A DNA stretch of 64,000 nucleotides from Sva-07 sp963716095 (GCA_963716095.1 CAVQSV010000011.1:186001-250000), one strand, 5' to 3'. Shown: positions 9,360 through 18,523, counted from the first letter of the stretch. The notes: generated from the sequence alone by a model not told the origin. Numbers and translations are program-made.

Positions 9360-11647
9360 TGACCGACGCGAGCAGCACCTCCAGCCAGAACGGCGCCACC
9401 ACCCCCATCGAACTCGTCGAGGGCGTCTACGCCACCCTGCCCGGGCGGGTGGCTGCGGGCCGTGAGCGGCTCGGCCATCCCCTCACGCTGACCGAGAAGA
9501 TCCTGATCAACCACCTCGCCGATCCGAACGAGGCCATCGAGCGAGGCGGCACCTACAACGACTTCCACCCCGATCGCGTCGCCATGCAGGACGCAACCGC
9601 ACAGATGGCGCTGCTGCAGTTCATGACCGCCGGTCTGACCGAGGCCGCGGTTCCGTCCACCGTGCACTGCGATCACCTGATCCAGGCAAAGGTCGGCGCC
9701 TCGATCGACCTCGGCGTGGCCGTCGACACCAACAAGGAGGTCTACGACTTCCTGCGTTCGGTGTCGGCGAAGTACGGCATCGGTTTCTGGGGGCCCGGTT
9801 CCGGGATCATCCACCAGGTCGTGTTGGAGAACTACGCGTTCCCGGGCGGCATGATGATCGGCACCGACAGCCACACCCCCAACGCCGGCGGTCTCGGCAT
9901 GGTCGCAATCGGTGTCGGCGGCGCTGATGCGGTCGACGTGATGACCGGATTCCCGTTCAACGTGCGCTGGCCGAAGGTCATCGGCGTCAAGCTGACCGGC
10001 ACGCTCAGCGGCTGGTCCAGCCCGAAGGACGTCATCCTCGAGGTGGCCCGCGTGCTCACCGTCGAGGGCGGTACCGGCGCGATCGTCGAGTACTTCGGGC
10101 CCGGAGCCGACTCGATCTCCGCCACCGGCAAGGCCACGATCTGCAACATGGGCGCCGAGATCGGCGCCACGACGTCGCACTTCCCGTACGACGCGAACAT
10201 GGCGGCGTACCTCAAGGCGACCGGACGTGAGGCGATCGCTGATGCCGCCGACAAGGTGGCCGACGATCTGCGCGCCGACGACGGCGCCGTCTACGACCAG
10301 GTGATCGAGATCGACCTCGACGATCTGAAGCCGTTGATCAACGGGCCCCACTCCCCCGACCGCGCCCACAAGGTCGGCGCAGCCGGTGTCGGTGCAGCCG
10401 CCCGTGAGAACGACTGGCCGCTCGAGCCCTCGGCCTGCCTGATCGGCTCGTGCACCAACAGCTCCTACGAAGACATCACACGAGTTGCCTCGATCGCCCG
10501 TCAGGCTGCTGCTGCCGGCCTGACCGCAAAGTGCGAACTCCTGATCACACCGGGCTCCGAGCAGGTTCGCGCCACGATCGAGCGGGACGGCCTCCTCGCC
10601 GATCTCGAGGCGATCGGTGCCACGGTGTTGGCCAATGCGTGCGGGCCGTGCATCGGCCAGTGGTCGCGCCCCGAGTCCGTCACCGGGCAGCCCAACACGA
10701 TCGTCAACTCGTTCAACCGCAACTTCCCCAAGCGCAACGACGGCTCGGCCAAGACGCTCAGCTTCGTCACGTCGCCCGACACGGTGCTGGCGATCGCGCT
10801 CGCCGGCCGGCTCGACTTCGACCCCACCGTCGACACGATCACCGCACCTGACGGCACCGAGATCACGTTGGCTGAACCGCAGGGCGAAGTCCTGCCCGAT
10901 GCCGGCTACGACCCCGGCGTCGACACCTACACCGCTCCCCCGGCAGATGGTTCCGGCGTCGAGGTCGCCGTCTCACCGACGAGCGACCGCCTGCAACTCC
11001 TCGCGCCATTCCTCGCGTGGGACGGCAACGACTACCAGGGCCTGCCGGTGCTGATGAAGGCGCAGGGCAAGTGCACCACCGACCACATCTCGGCCGCCGG
11101 CCCGTGGCTGAAGTACCGAGGGCACCTCGAGAACATCTCCGGCAACCTGTTCGCCGGCGCAGTGAACGCGTTCACCGGTGAAGCCGGAACCGGCAAGGAC
11201 ATCACCGACGGCGAGACTCGCCCCTACCCCGAAATCGCCATGCGCTATCACGAGGCCGGCATCAACTGGGTGGCGGTCGGCGATCGCAACTATGGCGAGG
11301 GTTCATCACGTGAACACGCCGCCATGGAGCCTCGCTTCCGGGGTGGACTGGTGATCCTGGTCCGCTCGTTCGCTCGCATCCACGAGACCAACGCGAAGAA
11401 GCAGGGCCTCCTGCCACTCACGTTCGCCGACCCCGACACGTACGACCTCATCGAGGAGGGCGACCGCATCAACGTCAGCGGCCTGCCTCCCGTGCCGGGC
11501 GAGAACGTGCAGTGTCAGATCGTCAAGCCCGACGGCACCACGATCGACTTCGAGGCCGTGCACACGTTCAGCCCCGAACAGGTCGAGTGGTTCAAGGCCG
11601 GCAGCGCGCTCAACATCGTCCGCCAGAAGGTCGCCGCCAACGGCTGA
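9359..11647 (+). CDS. acn: Aconitate hydratase, mitochondrial type
   Basis: 762 residues, the size of mitochondrial-type aconitase and shorter than the AcnA or AcnB forms usual in bacteria. The 4Fe-4S ligands are Cys365 (GSCTNSS), Cys428 and Cys431 (NACGPC); their 63 and 3 residue spacing equals that of Cys385/448/451 in mitochondrial aconitase. GTDSHTPNAGGLGM and the C-terminal swivel motif GEGSSREHAAMEPR bind substrate. It isomerises citrate and isocitrate in the TCA cycle in the cytoplasm. The gene is divergent from a GntR regulator, has no ribosome site and is followed directly by a palindromic repeat. Confidence 0.95.
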   Translation: MTDASSTSSQNGATTPIELVEGVYATLPGRVAAGRERLGHPLTLTEKILINHLADPNEAIERGGTYNDFHPDRVAMQDATAQMALLQFMTAGLTEAAVPSTVHCDHLIQAKVGASIDLGVAVDTNKEVYDFLRSVSAKYGIGFWGPGSGIIHQVVLENYAFPGGMMIGTDSHTPNAGGLGMVAIGVGGADAVDVMTGFPFNVRWPKVIGVKLTGTLSGWSSPKDVILEVARVLTVEGGTGAIVEYFGPGADSISATGKATICNMGAEIGATTSHFPYDANMAAYLKATGREAIADAADKVADDLRADDGAVYDQVIEIDLDDLKPLINGPHSPDRAHKVGAAGVGAAARENDWPLEPSACLIGSCTNSSYEDITRVASIARQAAAAGLTAKCELLITPGSEQVRATIERDGLLADLEAIGATVLANACGPCIGQWSRPESVTGQPNTIVNSFNRNFPKRNDGSAKTLSFVTSPDTVLAIALAGRLDFDPTVDTITAPDGTEITLAEPQGEVLPDAGYDPGVDTYTAPPADGSGVEVAVSPTSDRLQLLAPFLAWDGNDYQGLPVLMKAQGKCTTDHISAAGPWLKYRGHLENISGNLFAGAVNAFTGEAGTGKDITDGETRPYPEIAMRYHEAGINWVAVGDRNYGEGSSREHAAMEPRFRGGLVILVRSFARIHETNAKKQGLLPLTFADPDTYDLIEEGDRINVSGLPPVPGENVQCQIVKPDGTTIDFEAVHTFSPEQVEWFKAGSALNIVRQKVAANG

Positions 11648-11680
11648 TGTTGCGATTGGTGTCAGACACCGATCGCAACA
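11648..11680. repeat. Intergenic palindrome, family A copy 1
   Basis: A 33-bp inverted repeat starting right after the aconitase TGA. The core is GGTGTCAGACACC with one unpaired centre base; the outer arm is TGTTGCGAT and one pair is a G-T wobble. It lies between two genes of the same direction. It could act as a terminator without a T-tract. Confidence 0.85.
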
Positions 11681-11696
11681 CCGGTACGTTCCTCGC

Positions 11697-12359
11697 ATGG
11701 AGATTCGCGAGGCCATCCGCAGCAACGGCACGGTTCGTGCGTTCACCGACGAACCGGTCGACGACGCGACGATCACCAGCATCCTCGATGACGCCCGATT
11801 CGCGCCCTCGGGCGGAAACCGTCAGCCCTGGCGGGTTGCGGTGGTCGACGACACGATGCTGCGCCGTGAGCTGGCGATGCTGATGCAGCCGGTCTGGGAC
11901 GAATACATGGAGACGGCCGCCATCGGTGGGAACCCGTTCAACGTCGTCGACTACGTCAAGCCGGACGAGATCGTGCCGAACAAGGCCAACGCGCTGCTGG
12001 AGAACATCGACTCGATCCCGGTCGTGCTGGCCGTGGCCGCCGATCTGTCGAAGCTGGCGATGATGGACGCCGAACTCGACCGGGCAGCGGTCACGGGCGG
12101 TGCGTCGATCTACCCGTTCTGCTGGAACCTGATGCTGTCGGCACGGGCCCACGACCTCGGCGGCGTGATGACCACGTTCCTCAGTCGAGTCGAGCCGGCT
12201 GCCGCTCCGGCACTCGGGCTGCCGCAGCACCATGCGCTGGTGACGACGATCTTTCTCGGCCATCCGGTGCACCAGCCAACGAAGCTCAAGCGCAACCCGG
12301 TCGAGTCGTTTGCCAGCGTCAATCGCTTCGATGGCGCACCGTTCGGCGGCTCGATGTGA
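11697..12359 (+). CDS. Nitroreductase-family protein
   Basis: 220 residues with nitroreductase-fold hallmarks: REAIRSNGTVRAFTDEPV at the N-terminus, ARFAPSGGNRQPWRV (about 39-53) for FMN binding and a C-terminal GHPVHQPTKLKRNPVESF. It lies 49 bp after aconitase with a palindrome between, so co-transcription is uncertain. The TGA stop (12357-12359) is inside another palindrome shared with the convergent trpA. It is a different subfamily from the pair at 6653 and 61157. The substrate is unknown. Confidence 0.82.
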   Translation: MEIREAIRSNGTVRAFTDEPVDDATITSILDDARFAPSGGNRQPWRVAVVDDTMLRRELAMLMQPVWDEYMETAAIGGNPFNVVDYVKPDEIVPNKANALLENIDSIPVVLAVAADLSKLAMMDAELDRAAVTGGASIYPFCWNLMLSARAHDLGGVMTTFLSRVEPAAAPALGLPQHHALVTTIFLGHPVHQPTKLKRNPVESFASVNRFDGAPFGGSM

Positions 12360-12388
12360 CGATTGGTGTCTGACACCAATCGTCACAT
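12354..12388. repeat. Intergenic palindrome, family A copy 2 (perfect)
   Basis: A perfect 35-bp inverted repeat around a single T (12371), core GGTGTCTGACACC, arm ATGTGACGATT. Both convergent stop codons (nitroreductase TGA 12357-12359, trpA TGA 12385-12383) lie symmetrically inside it. It is probably a two-way terminator. Confidence 0.93.
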
Positions 12389-13147
12389 GTCGATGGCGGC
12401 GCGAACTTCGGCGACGTACTCGCCGACGGCGTCAGGACCGCCGTCCATCAGGCGGCGCACCATGCTGGCCCCCTGGATCACGCCATCGGCGATCCGGGTT
12501 GCCTGGTAGGCCTGCTCGGCGTTCGACACGCCGACACCGACCAGGACGGGCACATCGGTGATCGCCTTCAGGCGGGCAGCGAGGGCCGTGGCGGTCTCGG
12601 CGAGCGATTCACGCTCCCCGGTCACACCGAGCAGTCCAACCGAGTAGAGGAACCCGCGCGAGCGAGCAGCGACGAGCGGCAAGCGATCGTCTGGTGCAGT
12701 CGGTGCAGCCAACATGATCGTCTCGATCCCGGCTGCGTCGGCCGCCTCGCACCAGGGCCCTGCCTCTTCCAATGGAAGGTCGGGCAGGATCGCACCGCTG
12801 ATCCCGGCGCGCTGCAACTGGTCGGCGAACCGGGTGGGGCCGGGGTGGTGGACCAGGTTGTAGTAGGTCATCACTGCGAGCGGGATGTCGACGTCGAGCG
12901 ACGGCACCTCATCGAGGATCGACGCCGGCGTCACCCCCTGTTCGAGTGCGTACTGCGACGCTTGTTGGATCACGGGTCCGTCCATGACGGGATCGGAGAA
13001 CGGAATACCGATCTCGATCGCATCAGCTCCGTTGGCCGCACAGGCCCGAATGGCATCCTGCCAACCCGGATAGCCACCGGTGATGTACGGCACCAGCAGC
13101 TTTCGTCCCTGCTCGCGCTTGGCTCGGAGTTCACTCTCGATGCTCAT
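12383..13147 (-). CDS. trpA: Tryptophan synthase alpha chain
   Basis: 254 residues, a TIM barrel that splits indole-3-glycerol phosphate to indole and glyceraldehyde 3-phosphate. The catalytic Glu is in ADAIEIGIPFSDP and the catalytic Asp in DPVMDGPVIQ (about residues 47 and 57). VLVGVGVSNAEQ holds the phosphate-binding loop. The ATG overlaps the trpB stop by one base (TGATG), which gives coupled translation. It is the last gene of trpF-trpB-trpA. Confidence 0.97.
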   Translation of the reverse strand: MSIESELRAKREQGRKLLVPYITGGYPGWQDAIRACAANGADAIEIGIPFSDPVMDGPVIQQASQYALEQGVTPASILDEVPSLDVDIPLAVMTYYNLVHHPGPTRFADQLQRAGISGAILPDLPLEEAGPWCEAADAAGIETIMLAAPTAPDDRLPLVAARSRGFLYSVGLLGVTGERESLAETATALAARLKAITDVPVLVGVGVSNAEQAYQATRIADGVIQGASMVRRLMDGGPDAVGEYVAEVRAAIDM

Positions 13148-14349
13148 CAGAGTCGACCGTCGAGGATGTCCATCATCTGTGCGACATCCTTGTCGCCGCG
13201 GCCCGACAGGTTCATCAGGACCGTCTGGCCTTGCATCTTCGGCGCTTCACGCTCGATCCATGCCACCGCATGAGCACACTCGAGCGCCGGAATGATCCCC
13301 TCGGTCTGCGACAGCAGCTGGAACCCGTCGATCACTTCGTCGTCGGTCACCGACGGGTACTCAGCCCGACCGATCGAGGCGAGGTACGAATGCTCGGGGC
13401 CCACGCCCGGGTAGTCGAGGCCGGCCGAGATCGACACCGCCTCTTCGACTTGGCCGACTTCGTCCTGCATCAAGTTGCTGCGCATTCCGTGCACCACGCC
13501 GGGAGTGCCTCGGCCGATGGCCGCGCCGCCGGCCGGTTCGACGCCGACCAGACGGGTGGCGGGCTCGTCGACGAACCCGCTGAAGATGCCCATCGCGTTC
13601 GAGCCGCCGCCGACGCACGCAACGACGACGTCGGGCATCGTGCCGGTCATCTCCTGGATCTGAGCGTGCGCCTCGTCGCCGATGATCGACTGGAACTGAC
13701 GCACCATGTACGGGTACGGGTGTGGGCCGACGACCGAACCCAGACAGAAGTGTGTGTCGGTGACGTTGGCCACCCAGTGCCGCATCGCCTCGTTGACCGC
13801 GTCCTTCAGCGTGCGACTGCCGCTCTCGACTGCGTGCACTTCGGCGCCGAGCAGCTTCATCCGGAACACGTTGAGCGCTTGACGCTCGACGTCGACCGCC
13901 CCCATGAACACCGTGCACTCGAGCCCCATGAGCGCTGCCGCGGTGGCGCTGGCGACGCCGTGCTGACCGGCGCCAGTGTCGGCGACGATGCGCTGCTTGC
14001 CCATCCTCTTCGCGAGGAGGGTCTGGCCGATCACGTTGTTGATCTTGTGCGATCCCGTGTGGTTGAGGTCCTCACGTTTGAGGATCAGTCGAATGCCGAG
14101 CTGCTCACCCAGGTTGTGGCACTCGGTGAGGATCGAGGGGCGCCCCGAGTACTGGGTGTGCACACGTGTGAGATCGGCTCGGAATTCCGGGTCTGCCCAC
14201 GCCTCGTCGAAGGCCGCCTCGAGCTGCTGACATGCCGGAACGAGGGTTTCGGGAACGAAGCGTCCACCGAACTCTCCGAAGCGACCTGTGGCGTCCGGTG
14301 GGGCCGACAGCGAGTCGGCGTTGGCGGGGCGGTCGTCGATGGTCGTCAT
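13147..14349 (-). CDS. trpB: Tryptophan synthase beta chain
   Basis: 400 residues, the PLP enzyme joining indole and serine. The Schiff-base lysine is in NHTGSHKINN, the indole/ammonia pocket Glu is in DTGAGQHGVA with its flanks, and the PLP phosphate loop is CVGGGSNAMG. Length and motifs are standard TrpB1. The gene overlaps trpF by ATGA upstream and trpA by TGATG downstream, so all three are translated as one unit. Confidence 0.97.
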   Translation of the reverse strand: MTTIDDRPANADSLSAPPDATGRFGEFGGRFVPETLVPACQQLEAAFDEAWADPEFRADLTRVHTQYSGRPSILTECHNLGEQLGIRLILKREDLNHTGSHKINNVIGQTLLAKRMGKQRIVADTGAGQHGVASATAAALMGLECTVFMGAVDVERQALNVFRMKLLGAEVHAVESGSRTLKDAVNEAMRHWVANVTDTHFCLGSVVGPHPYPYMVRQFQSIIGDEAHAQIQEMTGTMPDVVVACVGGGSNAMGIFSGFVDEPATRLVGVEPAGGAAIGRGTPGVVHGMRSNLMQDEVGQVEEAVSISAGLDYPGVGPEHSYLASIGRAEYPSVTDDEVIDGFQLLSQTEGIIPALECAHAVAWIEREAPKMQGQTVLMNLSGRGDKDVAQMMDILDGRL

Positions 14350-15002
14350 TCGAAATCCCAGTCGTAGGGCAGGTCATCGTCGCCGACGTACGGCGTCGAC
14401 GCGTGGGCACGGGCGTTCTCGATGAATCGTTTGACGGCGAGCGCATCCTTCTTCCCGGGCGACGTCTCGACGCCACTGGCGACATCGACTCCCCAGGGCT
14501 GCACCTCGGTGATCGCTGCGCCGACGTTGTCGGGGTTCAAGCCCCCGGCCAAGATCAGCTTGACCGAGTCCGGCGCGTCGCCGGCGAGCGACCAGTCGAA
14601 GAGCTTCCCGGAACCCGGATCCGGCCCATCGATCATGATGAGGTCGGTCCCGTACTGGTCCGCCTTCGGCAGGTTCGGGTCGAGCGCGCTGAAGACCTTG
14701 ATGACCCACCGGAACGAGTTGGCGAGTTGCTGGGTGTCGGCTGCCGTCTCGCGCCCGTGCAGTTGGACACACTTCACTCCGGCCCGATGCGCCAGGTCGA
14801 GGACCCTGGTCGGGTGTTCGTTGCGGAAGATGCCGACCGTGAGGATCTCCGGCGGCAGGCGCCGGCTGATGTCGTAGGCGATCTGAGGCGAAATTTGCCG
14901 CTTCGAGCCCGAGACGAAGTTGAAGCCGACAGCGTCCGCGCCCATCGCCACCGACAGCAACGCGTCGTCTTCGTTGGTGATCCCGCAGATCTTGACGAAC
15001 AT
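14346..15002 (-). CDS. trpF: Phosphoribosylanthranilate isomerase
   Basis: 218 residues from ATG 15000-15002, beginning MFVKICGIT with the general-base Cys at residue 6. The general-acid Asp is in LIMIDGPDPGSG and the phosphate loops are LAGGLNPDNV and GVDVASGVE. It catalyses the Amadori rearrangement in tryptophan synthesis. The long open frame upstream of the ATG is only antisense to the divergent PPK2 gene. It heads trpFBA; trpC lies beyond PPK2. Confidence 0.96.
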   Translation of the reverse strand: MFVKICGITNEDDALLSVAMGADAVGFNFVSGSKRQISPQIAYDISRRLPPEILTVGIFRNEHPTRVLDLAHRAGVKCVQLHGRETAADTQQLANSFRWVIKVFSALDPNLPKADQYGTDLIMIDGPDPGSGKLFDWSLAGDAPDSVKLILAGGLNPDNVGAAITEVQPWGVDVASGVETSPGKKDALAVKRFIENARAHASTPYVGDDDLPYDWDFE

Positions 15003-15081
15003 CGTCGGCCACGGTACCGGCCACGGGGCACCGACGAGAGATTCATTGAACAGCCACCAATGCGCGTATCGTCGGGAGCGC

Positions 15082-15843
15082 ATGGGACGACTTGATGACC
15101 TCGACTTGTCGGCGAAGCTCGGCAGCGACGAGTACGAGAAGCGATTGGCAGCTGCACAGGCGCGATTCTTGGAGCTCCGACTGACCCTCGGCGGCCAGAT
15201 CGGTGGGGGCGAGCCGGGCCCGGGCCTCCTCGTCGTGATGGAGGGCGCCGATGCCGGCGGCAAGGGTGGTGCGATCCGGCGGATCGTCGAGAAACTCGAC
15301 CCCCGACACTTCAGCGTGTACACCTACGCGAAGCCCTCGACCCGGGAGAAGCGACACCACTTCCTCTGGCGATTCTGGACGAAGGTGCCCGGCCTGGGCG
15401 GGATGTGTCTGTTCGATCGAAGCTGGTACGGGCGTCTCCTCGTCGAGCGCGTCGAGAAGTTCGCAACGATCGAGCAGTGGACCCGTGCCTACAACGAGAT
15501 CGTCGAGTTCGAACGCAGCCTGGTCCTCGAAGGCGTGATCCTCGTCAAGTTCTACCTCCAGGTCAGCCCCGACGAGCAGCTCAAACGTTTCGAGAACCGG
15601 CAGGACGACCCGTTGCGCAGCTGGAAGCTCGTCGACGAGGACTGGCGCAATCGCGACAAGTGGGACCAGTACATCGAGGCCGCCGAGGACATGTTTGAGC
15701 GCACCGATCACCAGCTCGCACCCTGGGACATCGTGTCAGGCGAGAACAAGAAGTGGGCCCGGGTGACGATCCTCGAAACACTCAATCAGCGCATCGAGGA
15801 CGGCATCGCCCGCTGGGAGATGCTCAACGTCCCGACCGGCTGA
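15082..15843 (+). CDS. ppk2: Polyphosphate kinase 2 family protein
   Basis: 253 residues. Walker A-like VVMEGADAGGKGGAIRRI (about residues 52-69), the Walker B-like CLFDRSWYGRLLVERVE (about 112-128) and the lid region DPLRSWKLVDEDW define the PPK2 family, which uses polyphosphate to phosphorylate nucleotides. GGGAG sits five bases before the ATG. It lies between trpC and trpF on the opposite strand, interrupting the trp run, with its promoter in the 79-bp gap to trpF. Whether it favours GDP, ADP or AMP cannot be read from sequence alone. Confidence 0.92.
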   Translation: MGRLDDLDLSAKLGSDEYEKRLAAAQARFLELRLTLGGQIGGGEPGPGLLVVMEGADAGGKGGAIRRIVEKLDPRHFSVYTYAKPSTREKRHHFLWRFWTKVPGLGGMCLFDRSWYGRLLVERVEKFATIEQWTRAYNEIVEFERSLVLEGVILVKFYLQVSPDEQLKRFENRQDDPLRSWKLVDEDWRNRDKWDQYIEAAEDMFERTDHQLAPWDIVSGENKKWARVTILETLNQRIEDGIARWEMLNVPTG

Positions 15844-15881
15844 ACCGGCTCGCCGTCGCCTGACGAACTGGCGATGACAGC

Positions 15882-16658
15882 TCAGCCCATGAGGTCGGCG
15901 ATCGCGGCGGCGGGGTCACCGCTGGTCACCAAGGTCTCACCGACGAGCACCGCGTCGTAACCCGCCGCTCGAAGCGAACGGGCGTCGTCGCTTCCGCGAA
16001 CACCCGACTCGGCGACCTTGACCGCCTGATCGGGAATCACTCCGGCCATCCGGACCGCACGTGCGTGATCGACCTGGAAGGTGACCAGGTCGCGCTGGTT
16101 GACCCCGATCAGGGTCGCCTCGGCTGCAAGCGCGTGCTCCAGCTCGACTTCGTCGTGGATCTCGACCAGTGCATCCAGACCGACGTCGACGGCCAGGTCG
16201 TGGAACGCAGCGAGCTCGGACGGGTCGAGTGCTGCCGCGATCAGCAAGACACAGTCGGCGCCCATCAGCCGGGCATCCAACACGTCACGCTCGCTGACCG
16301 TGAAGTCCTTGCGGATGACCGGTAGCGAACACGCAGCACGCGCCGCCCGGAGGTCCTCGATCGATCCACCGAAGTGCTCGACGTCGGTGAGCACGGACAG
16401 ACAGGCTGCACCGCCGCGCTCGTAGTCGGCTGCCAGTGCAGCGGGATCGAGCCCGACGTTCAGGTCTCCCTTCGAGGGCGACCGCCGCTTGATCTCCGCG
16501 ATCACCGCCAACTGTGGCTGCGCTGCGAGCGCTGCTCGGAATCCCCTGGTCGGAGGCAGTGCTCGTGCTGCGTCGAGCATCTGCTCGACAGGGCGGTCGT
16601 CGGCTGTGGCGGCCTGGCGGTGGCGGTCCAGGATCTTGTCGAGGTAGGTCGCCGCCAT
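15882..16658 (-). CDS. trpC: Indole-3-glycerol phosphate synthase
   Basis: 258 residues. The catalytic lysine and binding motif AEIKRRSPSKG (about 55-65), the second lysine VIRKDFTV (about 115) and Glu in ALVEIHDEVEL are all present; the phosphate loops are GVNQRDL and AESGVRGSDD. It closes the indole ring before TrpA. It starts 13 bp after a small monooxygenase-fold gene and is convergent with PPK2 across 38 bp. Confidence 0.96.
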   Translation of the reverse strand: MAATYLDKILDRHRQAATADDRPVEQMLDAARALPPTRGFRAALAAQPQLAVIAEIKRRSPSKGDLNVGLDPAALAADYERGGAACLSVLTDVEHFGGSIEDLRAARAACSLPVIRKDFTVSERDVLDARLMGADCVLLIAAALDPSELAAFHDLAVDVGLDALVEIHDEVELEHALAAEATLIGVNQRDLVTFQVDHARAVRMAGVIPDQAVKVAESGVRGSDDARSLRAAGYDAVLVGETLVTSGDPAAAIADLMG

Positions 16659-16671
16659 GTGGTGCTGTCGC

Positions 16672-16977
16672 TCAGAGACCCTTGCCGCGAACGGGGGTCA
16701 GCATCGTCAGCTCGGGCCGACCCGCCAGGACGCCACCGAACGCGTTCATGATCTGCTTCATCACGTCGCTCGTGCTGTGGGCCTGAAGGGCATCGCCGTC
16801 GCTGTACAGCTCGTACATGTACGCAACGTTGGCGTCGTTCGGGTCTTCGAGCAGCTGATAGAGCAACGTCCCGTCTTCGGAGCCGACATGATCCATCATC
16901 GGGGCGAGACCGGCATACAGGTCGTCACGCTTTCCATCGATGCAGGTGAACTTCGCGATCATTGCTACTTGGCTCAT
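16672..16977 (-). CDS. Antibiotic biosynthesis monooxygenase (ABM) domain protein, YgiN-like
   Basis: 101 residues in the dimeric alpha/beta-barrel ABM fold. The pattern is typical: AMIAKFTCIDGKRDD, then GTLLYQLLEDPNDAN and YMYELYSDGDALQAHS, with a conserved His. Starting at ATG 16975-16977 gives the usual length. It is 13 bp upstream of trpC, in the same transcript. Relatives act as quinol or heme-related monooxygenases; any link to tryptophan synthesis is unexplained. Confidence 0.78.
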   Translation of the reverse strand: MSQVAMIAKFTCIDGKRDDLYAGLAPMMDHVGSEDGTLLYQLLEDPNDANVAYMYELYSDGDALQAHSTSDVMKQIMNAFGGVLAGRPELTMLTPVRGKGL

Positions 16978-17132
16978 GGCAGCTGACCGTAGTGGCTGGC
17001 AGTCCGTAGTGCCGCCTCCGACAACGTTCGGATGTCCCCGACCGCACTTCGGAGCCACGCCATCGCATGCAAGGCGGCCGGTGGTCCATCGCCGACCGGT
17101 GCGCAGCCTTGACGCCCACACCTGCAGCGTCG

Positions 17133-17384
17133 ATGTGGTGCCACGGCGGATCTCCGTGCATGGGTCGGCCGGGGTCCTGCGAGAGGTGTCTGGCGGAGAT
17201 CGAGAGCCGCCTCATCGAACCGTCGTTCGATGACGTGGACTGGCTTGTCGATCAGGTCGATGACTACGAGGACCTGGGAGGGAACCCCGATGCTGTCTGC
17301 GGCGCAAAGCAGTTCACCCAGCTCGTCGCTGCCAGTCGGTCCGCAGCTACCCGCCGAGAATCCCCCAAACCATCATGGCGATGA
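17133..17384 (+). CDS. Possible small hypothetical protein
   Basis: The 369-bp gap from 16978 to 17346 holds no recognisable gene. One plus-strand frame has reasonable third-position GC and gives about 83 residues with several cysteines (WCHGGSPC, SCERC) and an acidic middle (DDVDWLVDQVDDYEDLGG). It has no clear ribosome site, overlaps the convergent membrane-protein gene by 38 bp and resembles nothing I know. It may be chance. Confidence 0.2.
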   Translation: MWCHGGSPCMGRPGSCERCLAEIESRLIEPSFDDVDWLVDQVDDYEDLGGNPDAVCGAKQFTQLVAASRSAATRRESPKPSWR

Positions 17385-18261
17385 GCGCGATCGGGAGGAT
17401 CGACACGAGCAGGGGGAGCACCAACGCCAGGCTCCGATCACCCTTGCGTACGGCGAGGAACACGAAGATGGGGGCGCCGAACATCGTCCCGGTGGTGTAC
17501 GGGACGAAGGTCAACACCGCGCACAGGACTGCGACGCGTCCTGCAACAGTGGTCGGCAGCACCGAGCGACCCCGCACCGTCCAGCGGGGGGTCTCATCCG
17601 GCCGAGATGGCACGGACGTGACCAGTCGGCCGCCGCCGACCAGTGCCACGAGCCCGACGACCAACGACACCAAGCCGATGGGGAGGAGGGCGGAGAGCCT
17701 CGCAACCCCGAACCGGACATCGGCCGAAACGTCGGGCGAGCCGTCTGCGTTCATGATCACCAGAGCCCACTCGCCGGTCTCGATCGTCCAGTCGAGGGCC
17801 TGTTCACCACTGCCACTCACCGACGCCACCCAGAACCCCTCGGTCTCCGGAGCGGCAGGATCGGTGGCACCGTCGTTCCTGGTGTACACCACATCGGTGA
17901 TGTCGTCCGCCCTGGATTCCCAGGCGGTGATCTCATCGTGGACGACGCCATCGAGGTATCCGGCAACCGCATCGGCGGGAGCGATGCCCATGAAGATCAT
18001 CTCGGACCCCGTCGCAACACCCTGCACCCGGATGTCATCGGGCGGCGAGACGAACTCGGGCATGGTGGTCCAGCGCAGCAGCTCGACGTCGTCGGTGACC
18101 ACCGCACGAGACGACACCTCCATCGTCAACGGATCGCTCAACCTGTACTCGCCGAAAACTGGAGAGTGGAACAACGATGCGAGACCGAAGTGGTAGATGA
18201 GGACCAGCCCGACCACCACCAGCATCGTTCCAAACCCGATCACCTTGGTTCTTCGCGTCAC
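17347..18261 (-). CDS. Hypothetical membrane protein
   Basis: 304 residues from a GTG (18259-18261) preceded by GAGGTGG at five bases. One transmembrane helix is near the N-terminus (VIGFGTMLVVVGLVLIYHFG, within about 5-28). An extracytoplasmic domain of about 150 residues follows, then three hydrophobic segments in the last 110 residues (LLPIGLVSLVVGLVALVGGG, VAVLCAVLTFVPYTTG and the VLPLLVSILPIALIAMMVWG end). No enzymatic motif was found and I do not recognise the family. It is downstream of the DUF1254 genes on the same strand, 262 bp away. Confidence 0.65.
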   Translation of the reverse strand: MTRRTKVIGFGTMLVVVGLVLIYHFGLASLFHSPVFGEYRLSDPLTMEVSSRAVVTDDVELLRWTTMPEFVSPPDDIRVQGVATGSEMIFMGIAPADAVAGYLDGVVHDEITAWESRADDITDVVYTRNDGATDPAAPETEGFWVASVSGSGEQALDWTIETGEWALVIMNADGSPDVSADVRFGVARLSALLPIGLVSLVVGLVALVGGGRLVTSVPSRPDETPRWTVRGRSVLPTTVAGRVAVLCAVLTFVPYTTGTMFGAPIFVFLAVRKGDRSLALVLPLLVSILPIALIAMMVWGILGG

Positions 18262-18390
18262 CGGAACCACCTCTTTCGCTCGGTGACCACCCGGGAAGTC
18301 AGATGTCTCTACGCTCTTTGTGCCACGTCCGCGTCGCCGCGACAAGGGGCGAACGATCAGACTTCTTCGAGAGTTCGTGCTTCGGTCGCG

Positions 18391-18410
18391 TGGCCTGGCC
18401 TGGCCTGGCC
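18391..18410. repeat. TGGCC pentamer repeat
   Basis: Four tandem TGGCC units inside the 262-bp non-coding gap between the membrane protein start and the DUF1254 gene end. Nothing else was recognised in this gap apart from the membrane protein's ribosome site. The unit is short enough to vary by slippage. Confidence 0.8.
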
Positions 18411-18523
18411 TGGGATTGTGGCAACTTGGCCTTCGACGACGATCCCGAAGGTGATCTCGCCCGCCAGCAGCTTCGTGCCGTATCCGACACGACGCTCGGG
18501 CACCGAATCGGGGGCGTGCGGTG

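Noticed and set aside
18391..18410. TGGCC repeats as a CRISPR or origin element
   Set aside because: Only four 5-bp units, with no spacers and no DnaA-box-like neighbours.
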